DNA of 15,754 nucleotides from Candidatus Gastranaerophilales bacterium (GCA_021201175.1 JAJQFK010000083.1:1-15754); one strand, 5' to 3'; counted from the first letter of the stretch, positions 1 through 7,317 are shown. The notes: generated by a model not told the origin, from the sequence alone. Numbers and translations: made by a program.

Positions 1-290
1 TTTTACAGTAGTTTGGCTTGAATATAAAGTGTTGATTCAAATTACTTAAAAAACTAGCAAAGACGGTTTCAGCCGTTTGGCAATCTTTGCCATCTTTAGG
101 ACTGGATTGCTTCACTCTCTTGAAATCCCTTTGCGCTCACAGAGTAGCGCCTCCGGAGCTTTGCTCCTGCCGGCTTCTTCTGTTCGCTTACCGGGTTTTA
201 CCCGTCCGGGATTTCGCTATCGTTCGCAATGACGGTTCAAATACTTTACGTAATTTTTTGCGTCATTGCTGTCTTTAGCTCGCGGCAATC
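1..290. repeat. Mosaic palindromic-repeat block R1
   Basis: Composite of modules found again elsewhere in the window. Bases 1-65 match 951-1015, the inner half of the 126-bp L unit, with about two differences. Bases 59-116 match 751-808. Bases 104-229 match 627-752 with about three differences, and 221-290 match 810-879 without a difference I can see. The block contains small inverted repeats such as ACCGGGT/ACCCGT and ends with the palindromic arm CGTCATTGCT...GCGGCAATC at 261-290. That arm is also the 3' end of the GIY-YIG reading frame. The long open frames here and in the sister blocks read through repeat sequence on both strands, so I do not call them genes. Confidence 0.85.
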
Positions 291-584
291 CGGACCTATT
301 ATTTGTTCATATAAATCTTGCCATTCCGGATTTAAACTTTCAATCAGTTTTAATTTATTTTTTCTTGAACTAGCTTTTATTTGTTTTTCTCTTTTAATAG
401 CCTGATTTATATCTTCAAAAATTTCATAATAGCCAAGTTTGTCCACATTATATTTTTTTGTAAATCCATCTGCTAATTTGTTTTTATGTTCATAAATACG
501 TCGCACTAAGTTTGATGTAACACCTGTATATAATGTTCCATTTCTTTTATTAAATAATATGTATATATAGCTTTGTTTTGTCAT
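246..584 (-). CDS. Small GIY-YIG domain nuclease with a repeat-encoded tail
   Basis: A 112-residue single-domain GIY-YIG protein of the UvrC-N-like/YhbQ-like group. The GIY-equivalent is Y6-I7-Y8 and the YIG-equivalent is Y19-T20-G21. The conserved Arg lies at R28/R29 in 'NLVRRIYEHK', and the likely metal-binding Glu is E66 in 'KREKQIK'. The family fold normally finishes around 'NPEWQDLYEQII' (residues 85-96), so the domain is complete. ATG at 584 is preceded by AGGT about 7 nt upstream, supporting this start. Residues 99-112 and the stop are read from the palindromic repeat, which is shared with 810-879. The gene lies inside a repeat unit, with CAATC on both sides (286-290 and 604-608). Members of this group are often annotated as endonucleases, but substrate and role are generally unknown. 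No dedicated promoter or terminator is evident. Domain call sure; function uncertain. Confidence 0.85.
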   Translation of the reverse strand: MTKQSYIYILFNKRNGTLYTGVTSNLVRRIYEHKNKLADGFTKKYNVDKLGYYEIFEDINQAIKREKQIKASSRKNKLKLIESLNPEWQDLYEQIIGPDCRELKTAMTQKIT

Positions 585-603
585 ATTTTTACCTGATTTG
601 CCT

Positions 604-1085
604 CAATCTCTTACTATATTTTGTCTGGATTGCTTCGCTCTCTTGAAATCCCTTTGCGCTCACAGAGTAGCGCCTCCGGAGCTTTGCTCCTGCCGGCTTC
701 TTCTGTTTGCTTACCGGGTTTTACCCGTCCGGGATTTCGCTATCGCTCGCAAAGACGATTTCAGCCGTCTGGCAATCTTTGCCATCTTTAGGACTGGATT
801 GCTTCACTACGTTCGCAATGACGGTTCAAATACTTTACGTAATTTTTTGCGTCATTGCTGTCTTTAGCTCGCGGCAATCTTTTTGCATGTCATTGCGAGC
901 CGATTTATCGGCGTGGCAATCTCTGCCATATCCGGAACTAGATTGCTTCGTTTTACAGTAGTTTGGCTTGAATATAAAGTGTTGATTCAAATTACTTAAA
1001 AAACTCGCAAAGACGATTTCAGCCGTTTGGCAATCTTTTGCATGTACAGCAATGACGGTTCAGACGGTTTCCCTGTATGCGTCAG
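604..1085. repeat. Mosaic palindromic-repeat block R2
   Basis: This fills the gap between the GIY-YIG gene and the pilin terminator. It opens with the distal half of an 82-bp palindromic unit (604-637, compare the complement of 2911-2947). It continues with the modules 627-752, 751-808 and 810-879 shared with 1-290, and ends with a full L unit at 890-1015. After 1016 the sequence resembles 66-84 and then decays. It contains only spurious reading frames. Bases 1086-1127 hold nothing recognisable. Confidence 0.85.
890..1015 (-). repeat. L unit, inverted copy (126 bp)
   Basis: Reverse complement of 2378-2503, 2743-2868 and 3327-3452, with no mismatch found by eye over 126 bp. It is bounded by near-perfect inverted ends (CGTCTTTGCGAG at one end, TCATTGCGAG at the other), and contains the hairpin GCCGAT-aa-ATCGGC in reverse orientation. 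The 28-bp extension that precedes the other three copies is absent here. Confidence 0.9.
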
Positions 1086-1130
1086 ATGAGCGAAATTTTC
1101 CCCACCCCTCTCTCCGGAGATTTTTTTATA

Positions 1131-1156
1131 AAAAAAAGGGTCAGAAATTCTGACCC
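1131..1156 (-). terminator. Intrinsic terminator of the pilin gene
   Basis: On the minus strand a perfect GGGTCAGA/TCTGACCC stem (1138-1156) with a 3-nt loop is followed by a run of seven T. It lies about 29 nt past the pilin stop codon, so the pilin is transcribed alone. Confidence 0.9.
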
Positions 1157-1184
1157 AACCAAGTTTATGTAACAAAAAAAACTT

Positions 1185-1811
1185 TTATTGTTTATCAAAC
1201 ATAACCTGCTGAGAAGGTCCGCCATATGGTACAACCTTTTGTGCATATATTTGTGCTTGATAAATATCTTTCGGTGATGAAGAATCTGTTGTTAGTGTGT
1301 TCGGTTTTTTATCTCCGTTTACATCAATAAAAACATTAGGTCTATTATAAGGAGAACCAGTGTCAACACAAGGAACATCATTATTCGAGTTACATACTCC
1401 GGTAGAACCTGTTCCTACTGACCAGTTTGCGATACAGAAAATCATACCGTCAGCTGTTGTAAAAATATTACTATCAGACTGTCCATTACACTTGTTAAAA
1501 CCAGTGTCTGATGGAGGCGACAGAGCTGAATTGTATTGTGAGAATGTAGAAGAATCAATAACACTCATTCTTGTTTTAAATACACTGGATACAAGACCTG
1601 AAGCAGTGTCATAATCTTGTGCAGTTAAGCCTTCTAATGCATAGTGAAGGGTCAACGCCTGGTTAAGACCTGAAATAGCCTTTTTAAAAGCTGTTCTAAA
1701 TTCTTGTTGGTTTGTGTTGTTCATCAATGTCGGAACTGTCATTGCCGCAATAACCCCGATAATAACCAAAGTAATCAATACTTCGGCAAGGGTGAAACCT
1801 AATTTTTTCAT
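1185..1811 (-). CDS. Type IV pilin-like / type II secretion pseudopilin
   Basis: A 208-residue prepilin. It begins MKKLG|FTLAEVLITL, a class III leader: prepilin peptidase would cut after Gly5, and Glu is at position 5 of the mature protein. A hydrophobic helix of about 22 residues follows ('LITLVIIGVIAAMTVPTL'). The rest is a periplasmic or surface head with a Cys pair region and a 'DVNGDKKPN' loop that looks able to bind calcium. The start at 1811 is preferred over the upstream ATG at 1865. It has AAAGG about 10 nt upstream and gives a canonical leader, whereas 1865 lies inside the -10 box. It is a monocistronic unit with its own promoter and terminator, flanked by inverted copies of the L unit. 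It would be assembled into a pilus or pseudopilus by machinery encoded elsewhere. Which filament it serves cannot be told from here. Confidence 0.9.
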   Translation of the reverse strand: MKKLGFTLAEVLITLVIIGVIAAMTVPTLMNNTNQQEFRTAFKKAISGLNQALTLHYALEGLTAQDYDTASGLVSSVFKTRMSVIDSSTFSQYNSALSPPSDTGFNKCNGQSDSNIFTTADGMIFCIANWSVGTGSTGVCNSNNDVPCVDTGSPYNRPNVFIDVNGDKKPNTLTTDSSSPKDIYQAQIYAQKVVPYGGPSQQVMFDKQ

Positions 1812-1864
1812 AATTTTCTTTACCTTTCGTTTTTTTAACAAAACTTTTTCCAAATATCTAACCA

Positions 1865-1893
1865 ATTATATACTTTTGTTAATCAACAGTCAA
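1865..1893 (-). promoter_or_regulatory. Sigma-70-type promoter of the pilin gene
   Basis: On the minus strand, TTGACT (1888-1893), a 17-bp spacer and a perfect TATAAT (1865-1870). Expected transcription start is near 1858, giving a leader of about 47 nt that contains the AAAGG ribosome site. The placement rules out the upstream start codon at 1865. Confidence 0.8.
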
Positions 1894-2349
1894 GTATTTA
1901 CATGCTGTAACATTACTATATAATATGCATAATCATAGTTTACTGCAAATATATTAGCAGTATTGGTAATTGATTATTTTATTTTTGTAAGTTTTGTATA
2001 TATTCTAACCATTGCCAACATCTACATACCCTTTACGTACGCTAGAACATGGCAATTGTACTTATATTCTTATATATTAATTACAATAAAAAATTATTAG
2101 CGAAAACTAATATAAAAAATTGTACTAAAATAACTGCATTCTGTTACTTATATGCTCCGGATAAACCGTCCAAGCCCTTTTTTTCATGGTTATATATTAC
2201 AACTCTTCTTATTATTTATTAACTTTCTTTAGTTATTTTTTATTGCCTATAGTTACTTTATTCCCGATTAGAAATTGTTTTAAACCTAAAATAAAAAAAT
2301 TATTAACATTATAATTTTCTAACTATTCATTTGTCTGTAATGAATATAA
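1894..2349. other. AT-rich intergenic stretch with no recognisable gene
   Basis: Very AT-rich DNA between the pilin promoter and the third repeat block. I see no convincing reading frame, RNA gene or strong terminator. It could hold upstream regulatory DNA for the pilin or decayed sequence. Confidence 0.6.
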
Positions 2350-2503
2350 GCGGATTTTCCGTAGAGTGATACTCAACCGTCTTTGCGAGTTTTTTAAGTA
2401 ATTTGAATCAACACTTTATATTCAAGCCAAACTACTGTAAAACGAAGCAATCTAGTTCCGGATATGGCAGAGATTGCCACGCCGATAAATCGGCTCGCAA
2501 TGA
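2350..2503 (+). repeat. L unit copy A (154 bp)
   Basis: A 28-bp extension (2350-2377) plus the 126-bp core (2378-2503). Core and extension appear identical to copies B and C. The core has inverted ends CGTCTTTGCGAG / CTCGCAATGACG (the last bases run to 2505) with one mismatch, and a perfect inner hairpin GCCGAT-aa-ATCGGC. Confidence 0.9.
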
Positions 2504-2714
2504 CGCTGTTGCCCGAAATGGAGGAAAATCCAAGGAGCGGATTTGCGGACGGATGGAGTGGAACAAGTCCGGATAGCTACAAAGCGAAGCACACCACAAC
2601 AAATGTGAGGATGACTGAGCCTGTATCCGCAGGCAAAGCCCAGGTGAGCGGATTGAGCCGGCAAATCCAAAGGATTTAAGGCGAAACTCCGAGAGCGTGG
2701 AGTAAATCCAAGAA

Positions 2715-2868
2715 GCGGATTTTCCGTAGAGTGATACTCAACCGTCTTTGCGAGTTTTTTAAGTAATTTGAATCAACACTTTATATTCAAGCCAAACTAC
2801 TGTAAAACGAAGCAATCTAGTTCCGGATATGGCAGAGATTGCCACGCCGATAAATCGGCTCGCAATGA
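2715..2868 (+). repeat. L unit copy B (154 bp)
   Basis: Same 28-bp extension and 126-bp core as copy A, preceded by module N1. Identical to copies A and C as far as I can read. Confidence 0.9.
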
Positions 2869-2895
2869 CGCAAAAAATTACGTAGAGTATTGAAC

Positions 2896-2977
2896 CGTCA
2901 TTGCGAACGAAGTGAAGCAATCCAGATAAAATATAGTAAGAGATTGCCACGTCCACCACGGGTGGATAGCAATGACG
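2896..2977 (+). repeat. Short palindromic unit with inverted ends (82 bp)
   Basis: Begins CGTCATTGCGAACG and ends GGATAGCAATGACG, so the outer 9 bp are perfect inverted repeats. The inner hairpin is GTCCACC-acg-GGTGGA (2951-2966). A second copy at 3004-3086 carries a changed inner hairpin, GTCCAC-tacgg-GTGGAC. These units share the GATTGCCACG arm with the L unit but not its interior. Confidence 0.8.
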
Positions 2978-3298
2978 CAAAAAATTACGTAGAGTATTTG
3001 AACCGTCATTGCGAACGAAGTGAAGCAAATTCCAGACAAAATATAGTAAGAGATTGCCACGTCCACTACGGGTGGACTCGCAATTGTACATGCAAAAAGA
3101 TTGCCGCGAGCTAAAGACAGCAATGACGCTGTTATTCAAAGCCCCTCGCAATTGACGTTATTGCCCGAAATGGAGGAAAATCCAAGAAGCGGATTTGCGG
3201 ACTGACGGAGTGAAACGAGTCCGGATAGCGAGCGGATTGAGCCGGCTAATCCAAAGGATTTAAGGCGAAACTCCGAGAGCGTGGAGTAAATCCAAGAA

Positions 3299-3452
3299 GC
3301 GGATTTTCCGTAGAGTGATACTCAACCGTCTTTGCGAGTTTTTTAAGTAATTTGAATCAACACTTTATATTCAAGCCAAACTACTGTAAAACGAAGCAAT
3401 CTAGTTCCGGATATGGCAGAGATTGCCACGCCGATAAATCGGCTCGCAATGA
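3299..3452 (+). repeat. L unit copy C (154 bp)
   Basis: Same extension and core as copies A and B, preceded by module N2. Identity across three copies suggests recent duplication or gene conversion. Confidence 0.9.
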
Positions 3453-3599
3453 CGCTGTTGCCCGAAATGGAGCAAATCCAAGAAGCGGATTTGCCCCGGA
3501 GTAGCAAGCGTGTAATTTTTTGTACGAACAAATATTAAACAACCGCAAATCCGAAATAAATTCGGAAAAAAAAGTAAGTTATAATAAAAATCTCTGCTA

Positions 3600-3629
3600 A
3601 TGACATTGGAATATATTTCATGTTAAAAT
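3600..3629 (+). promoter_or_regulatory. Candidate promoter of the zeta-like gene, probably leaderless
   Basis: ATGACA (3600-3605), an 18-bp spacer and TAAAAT (3624-3629). The ATG starts 6 nt after the -10 box, so transcription would begin at or next to the start codon. No Shine-Dalgarno sequence is visible. A second -10-like TATAAT at 3580-3585 has no good -35 partner. Confidence 0.45.
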
Positions 3630-3635
3630 CTATTT

Positions 3636-4244
3636 ATGCTTTGTAATAGGAAAATTTTATATATAATTGCGGGTGCAAATGGCAGCGGTAAAAGTACTCT
3701 TGCAGAAGTTTTATTAAAAGAGAAAAATTTGGTATTTCTTAATGCTGATGAAATTGCAAAAGAAATTGCTCCTAACGCAATTAACAGTGTGCCAATATCT
3801 GCGGGAAAAGAATACTTTAAAAGGTTAGAAACCTTTTTTAATCAGAATAAATCCTTTGCGATAGAATCAACCCTTGCCGGCAATAACATTATTAGAGTTA
3901 TAGAAAAAGCAAAAAAACAAGGTTATGAAATTGTTTTGGTTTATTCTTTTCTCCCTAATTGTACAATGTGTATAAAACGAGTCAAAACTCGTGTTCAAAA
4001 TGGCGGGCATAATGTTCCTAATGAAGATATTATACGTAGATATTATAAAAGTGTTGTTAAATTTTGGGATGAATATCGCTTGAAAGTTGATGATTGGACA
4101 TTGTTTTATAACGGCTATGATTATGCGCCCGTTATAGTGTCTTTTGGAACAAAAGGAAAATACGATATAATAAACAAGGAAAAACAAAATTTATTTAACA
4201 GTATCTATAAAATTGCAAAGGATGAAATAAAAGTTAATGACTGA
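3636..4244 (+). CDS. Zeta-toxin-like P-loop kinase
   Basis: A 202-residue P-loop protein of the zeta toxin/AAA_33 kind. It has Walker A GANGSGKST at residues 13-21 (K19), then 'NADEIAKEIAP' (D38 in the position of the family's catalytic Asp), 'IESTLAG' (E77), and 'NGGHNVPNEDIIRRYYKS' (122-139), whose Arg residues would contact nucleotide phosphates. Known zeta toxins phosphorylate UDP-N-acetylglucosamine and poison cell-wall synthesis. Many chromosomal relatives of this small type have no proven substrate. An in-frame stop at 3624-3626 limits the start to ATG 3636, which has no visible ribosome site. The next gene overlaps by 8 bp, implying translational coupling. It lies just past the repeat block, consistent with accessory DNA. 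Family call good; toxin activity is inference. Confidence 0.8.
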   Translation: MLCNRKILYIIAGANGSGKSTLAEVLLKEKNLVFLNADEIAKEIAPNAINSVPISAGKEYFKRLETFFNQNKSFAIESTLAGNNIIRVIEKAKKQGYEIVLVYSFLPNCTMCIKRVKTRVQNGGHNVPNEDIIRRYYKSVVKFWDEYRLKVDDWTLFYNGYDYAPVIVSFGTKGKYDIINKEKQNLFNSIYKIAKDEIKVND

Positions 4245-4434
4245 TAAAGATGTTTTAGAATTACTGAATATGTTTACAACTGCTGTACAAATTGCTAAAT
4301 CACGAAATAAGTATGAGTATAATATTAATCTGAATGAAGCAATGTTAAACGAATTATTTAAAAAAGCTTTTCCTTCAATGCAAAATGATATTAACAGACA
4401 AAGTATTATAAAAAAAATATTGTCACAAAACTAA
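4237..4434 (+). CDS. Small partner protein of the zeta-like kinase, unrecognised
   Basis: 65 residues, 'MTDKDVLELLNMF...KKILSQN', mostly predicted helical, with no membrane segment or metal motif. ATG 4237 lies inside the end of the kinase gene (8-bp overlap), so translation is probably coupled. By position it could be an antitoxin or regulatory subunit. It has no resemblance I recognise to epsilon or PezA antitoxins, and it follows rather than precedes the kinase gene. Bases 4435-4599 contain no clear terminator; 4585-4600 resembles the repeat motif GCAATGACGGTTCAAAT and abuts the next gene's stop. Confidence 0.65.
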   Translation: MTDKDVLELLNMFTTAVQIAKSRNKYEYNINLNEAMLNELFKKAFPSMQNDINRQSIIKKILSQN

Positions 4435-4599
4435 ACTTTGCACAATAGAAAATGCTCCTCATTGGACAACATTTGTAAATAGACAAACACAGCAATCTAA
4501 TGTTTTTCTGATTTGTCAAGTGGCTATGCCGGTTAATAACTAAATTCCTCTTTATTAATATTATAATATTCTGAGAGGTACGGGCAATGACGGTTTAAA

Positions 4600-5673
4600 T
4601 TACATAATTTCTTTTCTTTCAGAGATAATAGTCCAGCATCCTTTAGGACATACAGCTTCACAAATACCGCAGCCGATACATTTATCATCTAGTACTGAGT
4701 ATACCTTGTTTCCTGTTGTTATTGCTTCTTGCGGACAATTGTTCAGGCAAATTTTGCAATCAACACAATTTGTACTATTCCAATGCGGAATATGTATTCT
4801 TCCTTCACCTGAAGCAGGAAGCGGAAAAACTTTAAAATCATCTTTTATAAAATCACCAAAAATACCGTTTTCAATCCAGTACTTCTCTCTAAATTCTTTA
4901 ACGGAAATTTTATCATTTTTTTTATTCGGTAAAGGAACTATTTTTTTCCATTCCTCCCACTTTGTTAAGGAATCATATAAATCAGATTTATTTAGTTCTT
5001 TTAAGAAATCAACCATTCCGTTTTTTAAAAATTCAATATCAGAATCTTCTAAAGACCGTACATAAACACTTGGCGCAATATTTTTTATTGGACCTCGAAC
5101 GTATATAGTGCCGCCTACCATTCCCACACAGGAACGGCTGCCTAATACAGAGTCTAATTTATCACAATCCCATCCGCAAATAACGGCAATTCCGCCGCCC
5201 ATAAACTCAAAACCGAATGAACCTGTATTTTTTAATACCCAAAATTCCGGTAAATCAAATTTAGGGTCATGTTTCATCAGTGCGCCGGAGCGAGTTCCGA
5301 CTCTGCCGGAAACATATATTTTTCCTCCGGCGGCACAATGAGCCGCTGTATCTCCGCAATCACCGTTAACAACAATTTTTGCGCCTGAATTTAACCAGCC
5401 TACATCAGCAGGCGCCGAGCCTTCAACAATAATTTTTGTATGTGCGAGCGCCATTGCACCGACCCTTTGACCCGGATTAGTTATTTTAAAAGTTAAAATA
5501 TCATTTCTGTCTTTTGCCCAGGAAGAACCCCCTATATTATGCTGTCCGCATGCTTCAATATCAAAATCCGTATAGCCTTCTTTTATTTTTTCATTTATTA
5601 ATTGCAAAAGTTCTTGCGTAGACATTCTGTTATTATCTATTAATGTTTTTATAATTACTTTTTCTTTGTTCAT
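4600..5673 (-). CDS. Glutamate synthase GXGXG-domain subunit with C-terminal two-cluster ferredoxin
   Basis: 357 residues. Residues about 30-240 form the GXGXG beta-helix domain of the glutamate synthase alpha subunit, with repeated Gly-rich turns ('VEGSAPADVGWLNSGAKI', 'GDCGDTAAHCAAGGKIYVSG', 'MGGGIAVICG'). The C-terminus adds a 2[4Fe-4S] ferredoxin, with C303-x2-C306-x2-C309-x3-C313 and C332-x2-C335-x2-C338-x3-C342. In three-gene glutamate synthases this domain is structural, helping couple ammonia transfer to the FMN site, while the ferredoxin feeds electrons. It is the last gene of the operon, 15 nt after the upstream stop, with a weak GGA ribosome site. The ferredoxin fused to this subunit is notable. 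Confidence 0.85.
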   Translation of the reverse strand: MNKEKVIIKTLIDNNRMSTQELLQLINEKIKEGYTDFDIEACGQHNIGGSSWAKDRNDILTFKITNPGQRVGAMALAHTKIIVEGSAPADVGWLNSGAKIVVNGDCGDTAAHCAAGGKIYVSGRVGTRSGALMKHDPKFDLPEFWVLKNTGSFGFEFMGGGIAVICGWDCDKLDSVLGSRSCVGMVGGTIYVRGPIKNIAPSVYVRSLEDSDIEFLKNGMVDFLKELNKSDLYDSLTKWEEWKKIVPLPNKKNDKISVKEFREKYWIENGIFGDFIKDDFKVFPLPASGEGRIHIPHWNSTNCVDCKICLNNCPQEAITTGNKVYSVLDDKCIGCGICEAVCPKGCWTIISERKEIM

Positions 5674-5688
5674 ATAATTAATTCCGTA

Positions 5689-7317
5689 CTAACATACATA
5701 TTGAATATCAAGCCTGTTTGAAATGTGTTTGTCAACTGTAATTAATGCATCGGAACGCCCGATAGGAAGCGTTGAATTACCGACAGGTCCCATTAATTTT
5801 TTAAGTTCCATATCTGTTGCAATAAAATAATTAACAATATTTTGAGCAGCTTTATCAATATCAAGTCTTTTTGTTAAACAAACATCTTGCGTGGCAATTC
5901 CGGCGGGACATAACCCGGTATTACACGCATTACATTTTCCGGTAACATTACCAATACAGCCGGCTATTTCTAATAATAATCTACCGGTAAAGACACCATT
6001 AGCCCCTAAACAAATAAGTTTAAAAGCATCAGCCGCAAAACTTCCCGTTTGCCCCAGTCCTCCGCCGGCAAATAACGGAATTTCTCCCTGACGTCCTTGA
6101 TGGACTGCCGCTAAATAGCAATCTCTTAACTTAGAAGTAATTGGATGACCGGTATGATCCAGAGATATTTCATGCGCCGCGCCTGTTCCGCCGGCAAGTC
6201 CGTCTATAAAAAATCCGCCTACTATGTTATAAGGATCCCTGAGTAAATTGTTATAAACAGAAACACTTGTAACTGATGCCGCTACTTTTATTGCAACCGG
6301 AACTTTAAAATTAAATGCTGCATTCATAGACAAAAACATTTTTTGAACGCTTTCTTCTATTGAATATAAACCTTGATGTGTAGGCGGACTCAACAAATCG
6401 GCCTTTGGAACACCTCGTATTTCCTGTACATATTTAGCGACCTTGCTTGCCATTAATAGACCCCCGTCGCCCGGCTTCGCCCCTTGTCCTATTTTTATTA
6501 ATATACCGGCAGGATCTTCAATCATATCCGGCATTGCCTGAATTATTCTGTTCCAGCCAAAATGTCCTGACGCAATTTGTAAAATCATATATTTAACATA
6601 TTTTGATTTCAAAAGTCTGACAGGAATACCGCCTTCTCCTGTGCACATTCTTACGGGGATTCCGGCAACTTCGTTCAAGTAGGCAGTTGCAATCGCCATA
6701 GCTTCCCACATCCTCCAAGAAATTGCGCCAATTGACATATCTCCCATAAGAATAGGATAAATCCACCGGTTTGGAGGAAGCTGCTTTTGTACTCCCATTT
6801 TGCCGTTTTCAAAATGAAGATTCAATTTATCGGCTGATAAAACTCGTCCAAACGGAGTAAGTAATTCAAATTTATGCCTTGCCGCATCTAATGAAGGGTC
6901 GGTCATTTGGGATATTCTTCCTATTTTTATTTTATCCAGAGTCCTTCCTTCCGTATTTAAATTAGACCGTCCTCCTTTTTTCAATGATTCTGCTTTTGCT
7001 GCACGATATCTTACAGAATATCTGTCATCAGTATTTCTGATTGCTCTTATAGCCCCGTTAGGACAAACCCGTGAACACATACCGCACCCGCGGCAGTGAT
7101 GTTCAAAAGAAATTTGCTGTTTTATTACCAGTACTTTTTCAAATGATGGCTTAGTTAATCCGCCGGATAACTTTCTGCGTTTTTCTACAACGGGTTTTAT
7201 TGCTCCAAATGAACAGGCGGCTGTACATTTCCCGCATTGTATACATTTCGTTTCATCATATTCAATAATCCAGGGTAAATCATCTAAATGTAACTGATTT
7301 ATATTTACTGTTTCCAT
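5689..7317 (-). CDS. Glutamate synthase FMN subunit with N-terminal two-cluster ferredoxin
   Basis: 542 residues. An N-terminal 2[4Fe-4S] ferredoxin (C25/C28/C31/C35 and C75/C78/C81/C85) is followed by the FMN-binding TIM-barrel of glutamate synthase. Family signatures are 'QGAKPGDGG' (278-286) then 'SPPTHQGLYSIEE', and 'DGLAGGTGA' (372-380). The cysteines of the extra iron-sulfur cluster are at C462, C465 and C470 in 'CNACNTGLCPAGIATQ'. The enzyme forms glutamate from 2-oxoglutarate and channelled ammonia using reduced flavin. Its start overlaps the amidotransferase gene by 13 bp, so the two are coupled. No GltD-like NAD(P)H subunit is nearby, which suggests ferredoxin as donor. A related enzyme such as N-methylglutamate synthase has a similar split, but this ferredoxin-rich form fits the archaeal/anaerobe glutamate synthase better. 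Confidence 0.9.
   Translation of the reverse strand: METVNINQLHLDDLPWIIEYDETKCIQCGKCTAACSFGAIKPVVEKRRKLSGGLTKPSFEKVLVIKQQISFEHHCRGCGMCSRVCPNGAIRAIRNTDDRYSVRYRAAKAESLKKGGRSNLNTEGRTLDKIKIGRISQMTDPSLDAARHKFELLTPFGRVLSADKLNLHFENGKMGVQKQLPPNRWIYPILMGDMSIGAISWRMWEAMAIATAYLNEVAGIPVRMCTGEGGIPVRLLKSKYVKYMILQIASGHFGWNRIIQAMPDMIEDPAGILIKIGQGAKPGDGGLLMASKVAKYVQEIRGVPKADLLSPPTHQGLYSIEESVQKMFLSMNAAFNFKVPVAIKVAASVTSVSVYNNLLRDPYNIVGGFFIDGLAGGTGAAHEISLDHTGHPITSKLRDCYLAAVHQGRQGEIPLFAGGGLGQTGSFAADAFKLICLGANGVFTGRLLLEIAGCIGNVTGKCNACNTGLCPAGIATQDVCLTKRLDIDKAAQNIVNYFIATDMELKKLMGPVGNSTLPIGRSDALITVDKHISNRLDIQYVC

Larger units (their letters stand above)
2350..3500. repeat. Mosaic palindromic-repeat block R3
   Basis: Largest repeat tract of the window. 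In order it holds L unit A (2350-2503), module M1 (2509-2576), a unique 69-bp piece (2577-2645), module N1 (2646-2714) and L unit B (2715-2868). Then come two palindromic units with CGTCATTGCGAACG ends (2896-2977 and 3004-about 3086), a unit joined at about 3090-3130, M2 (3161-3228), N2 (3230-3298), L unit C (3299-3452) and a partial M3 (3458-3494). N-L is repeated as a block. The N module holds AAATCC-aaa-GGATTT and ACTCC/GGAGT hairpins. Open frames here are artefacts of the repeats. Bases 3501-3599 are AT-rich and contain TCCGAA-ataaa-TTCGGA at 3550-3566. Confidence 0.85.

Noticed and set aside
598..961. Overlapping plus-strand open frames of 84-89 codons
   Set aside because: They read through repeat modules, recur almost unchanged at 87-278, and have no ribosome site or family signature.
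1812..1865. Upstream ATG start for the pilin (18 extra residues)
   Set aside because: It overlaps the -10 box, gives a non-canonical leader, and the ATG at 1811 has an AAAGG ribosome site.
2452..3151. Several open frames on both strands of 71-130 codons
   Set aside because: They consist of L, M, N and palindromic units; their protein sequence simply mirrors the repeats ('CERSEA', 'IASRFIGVA').
2350..3500. CRISPR array
   Set aside because: Repeat units are 80-154 bp, modular, present in both orientations and without regular spacers; no cas gene is in the window.
3550..3566. TCCGAA-ataaa-TTCGGA as an intrinsic terminator
   Set aside because: The stem is short and is followed by A rather than T on the plus strand, with no T run after it on the minus strand; at most an operator-like palindrome.
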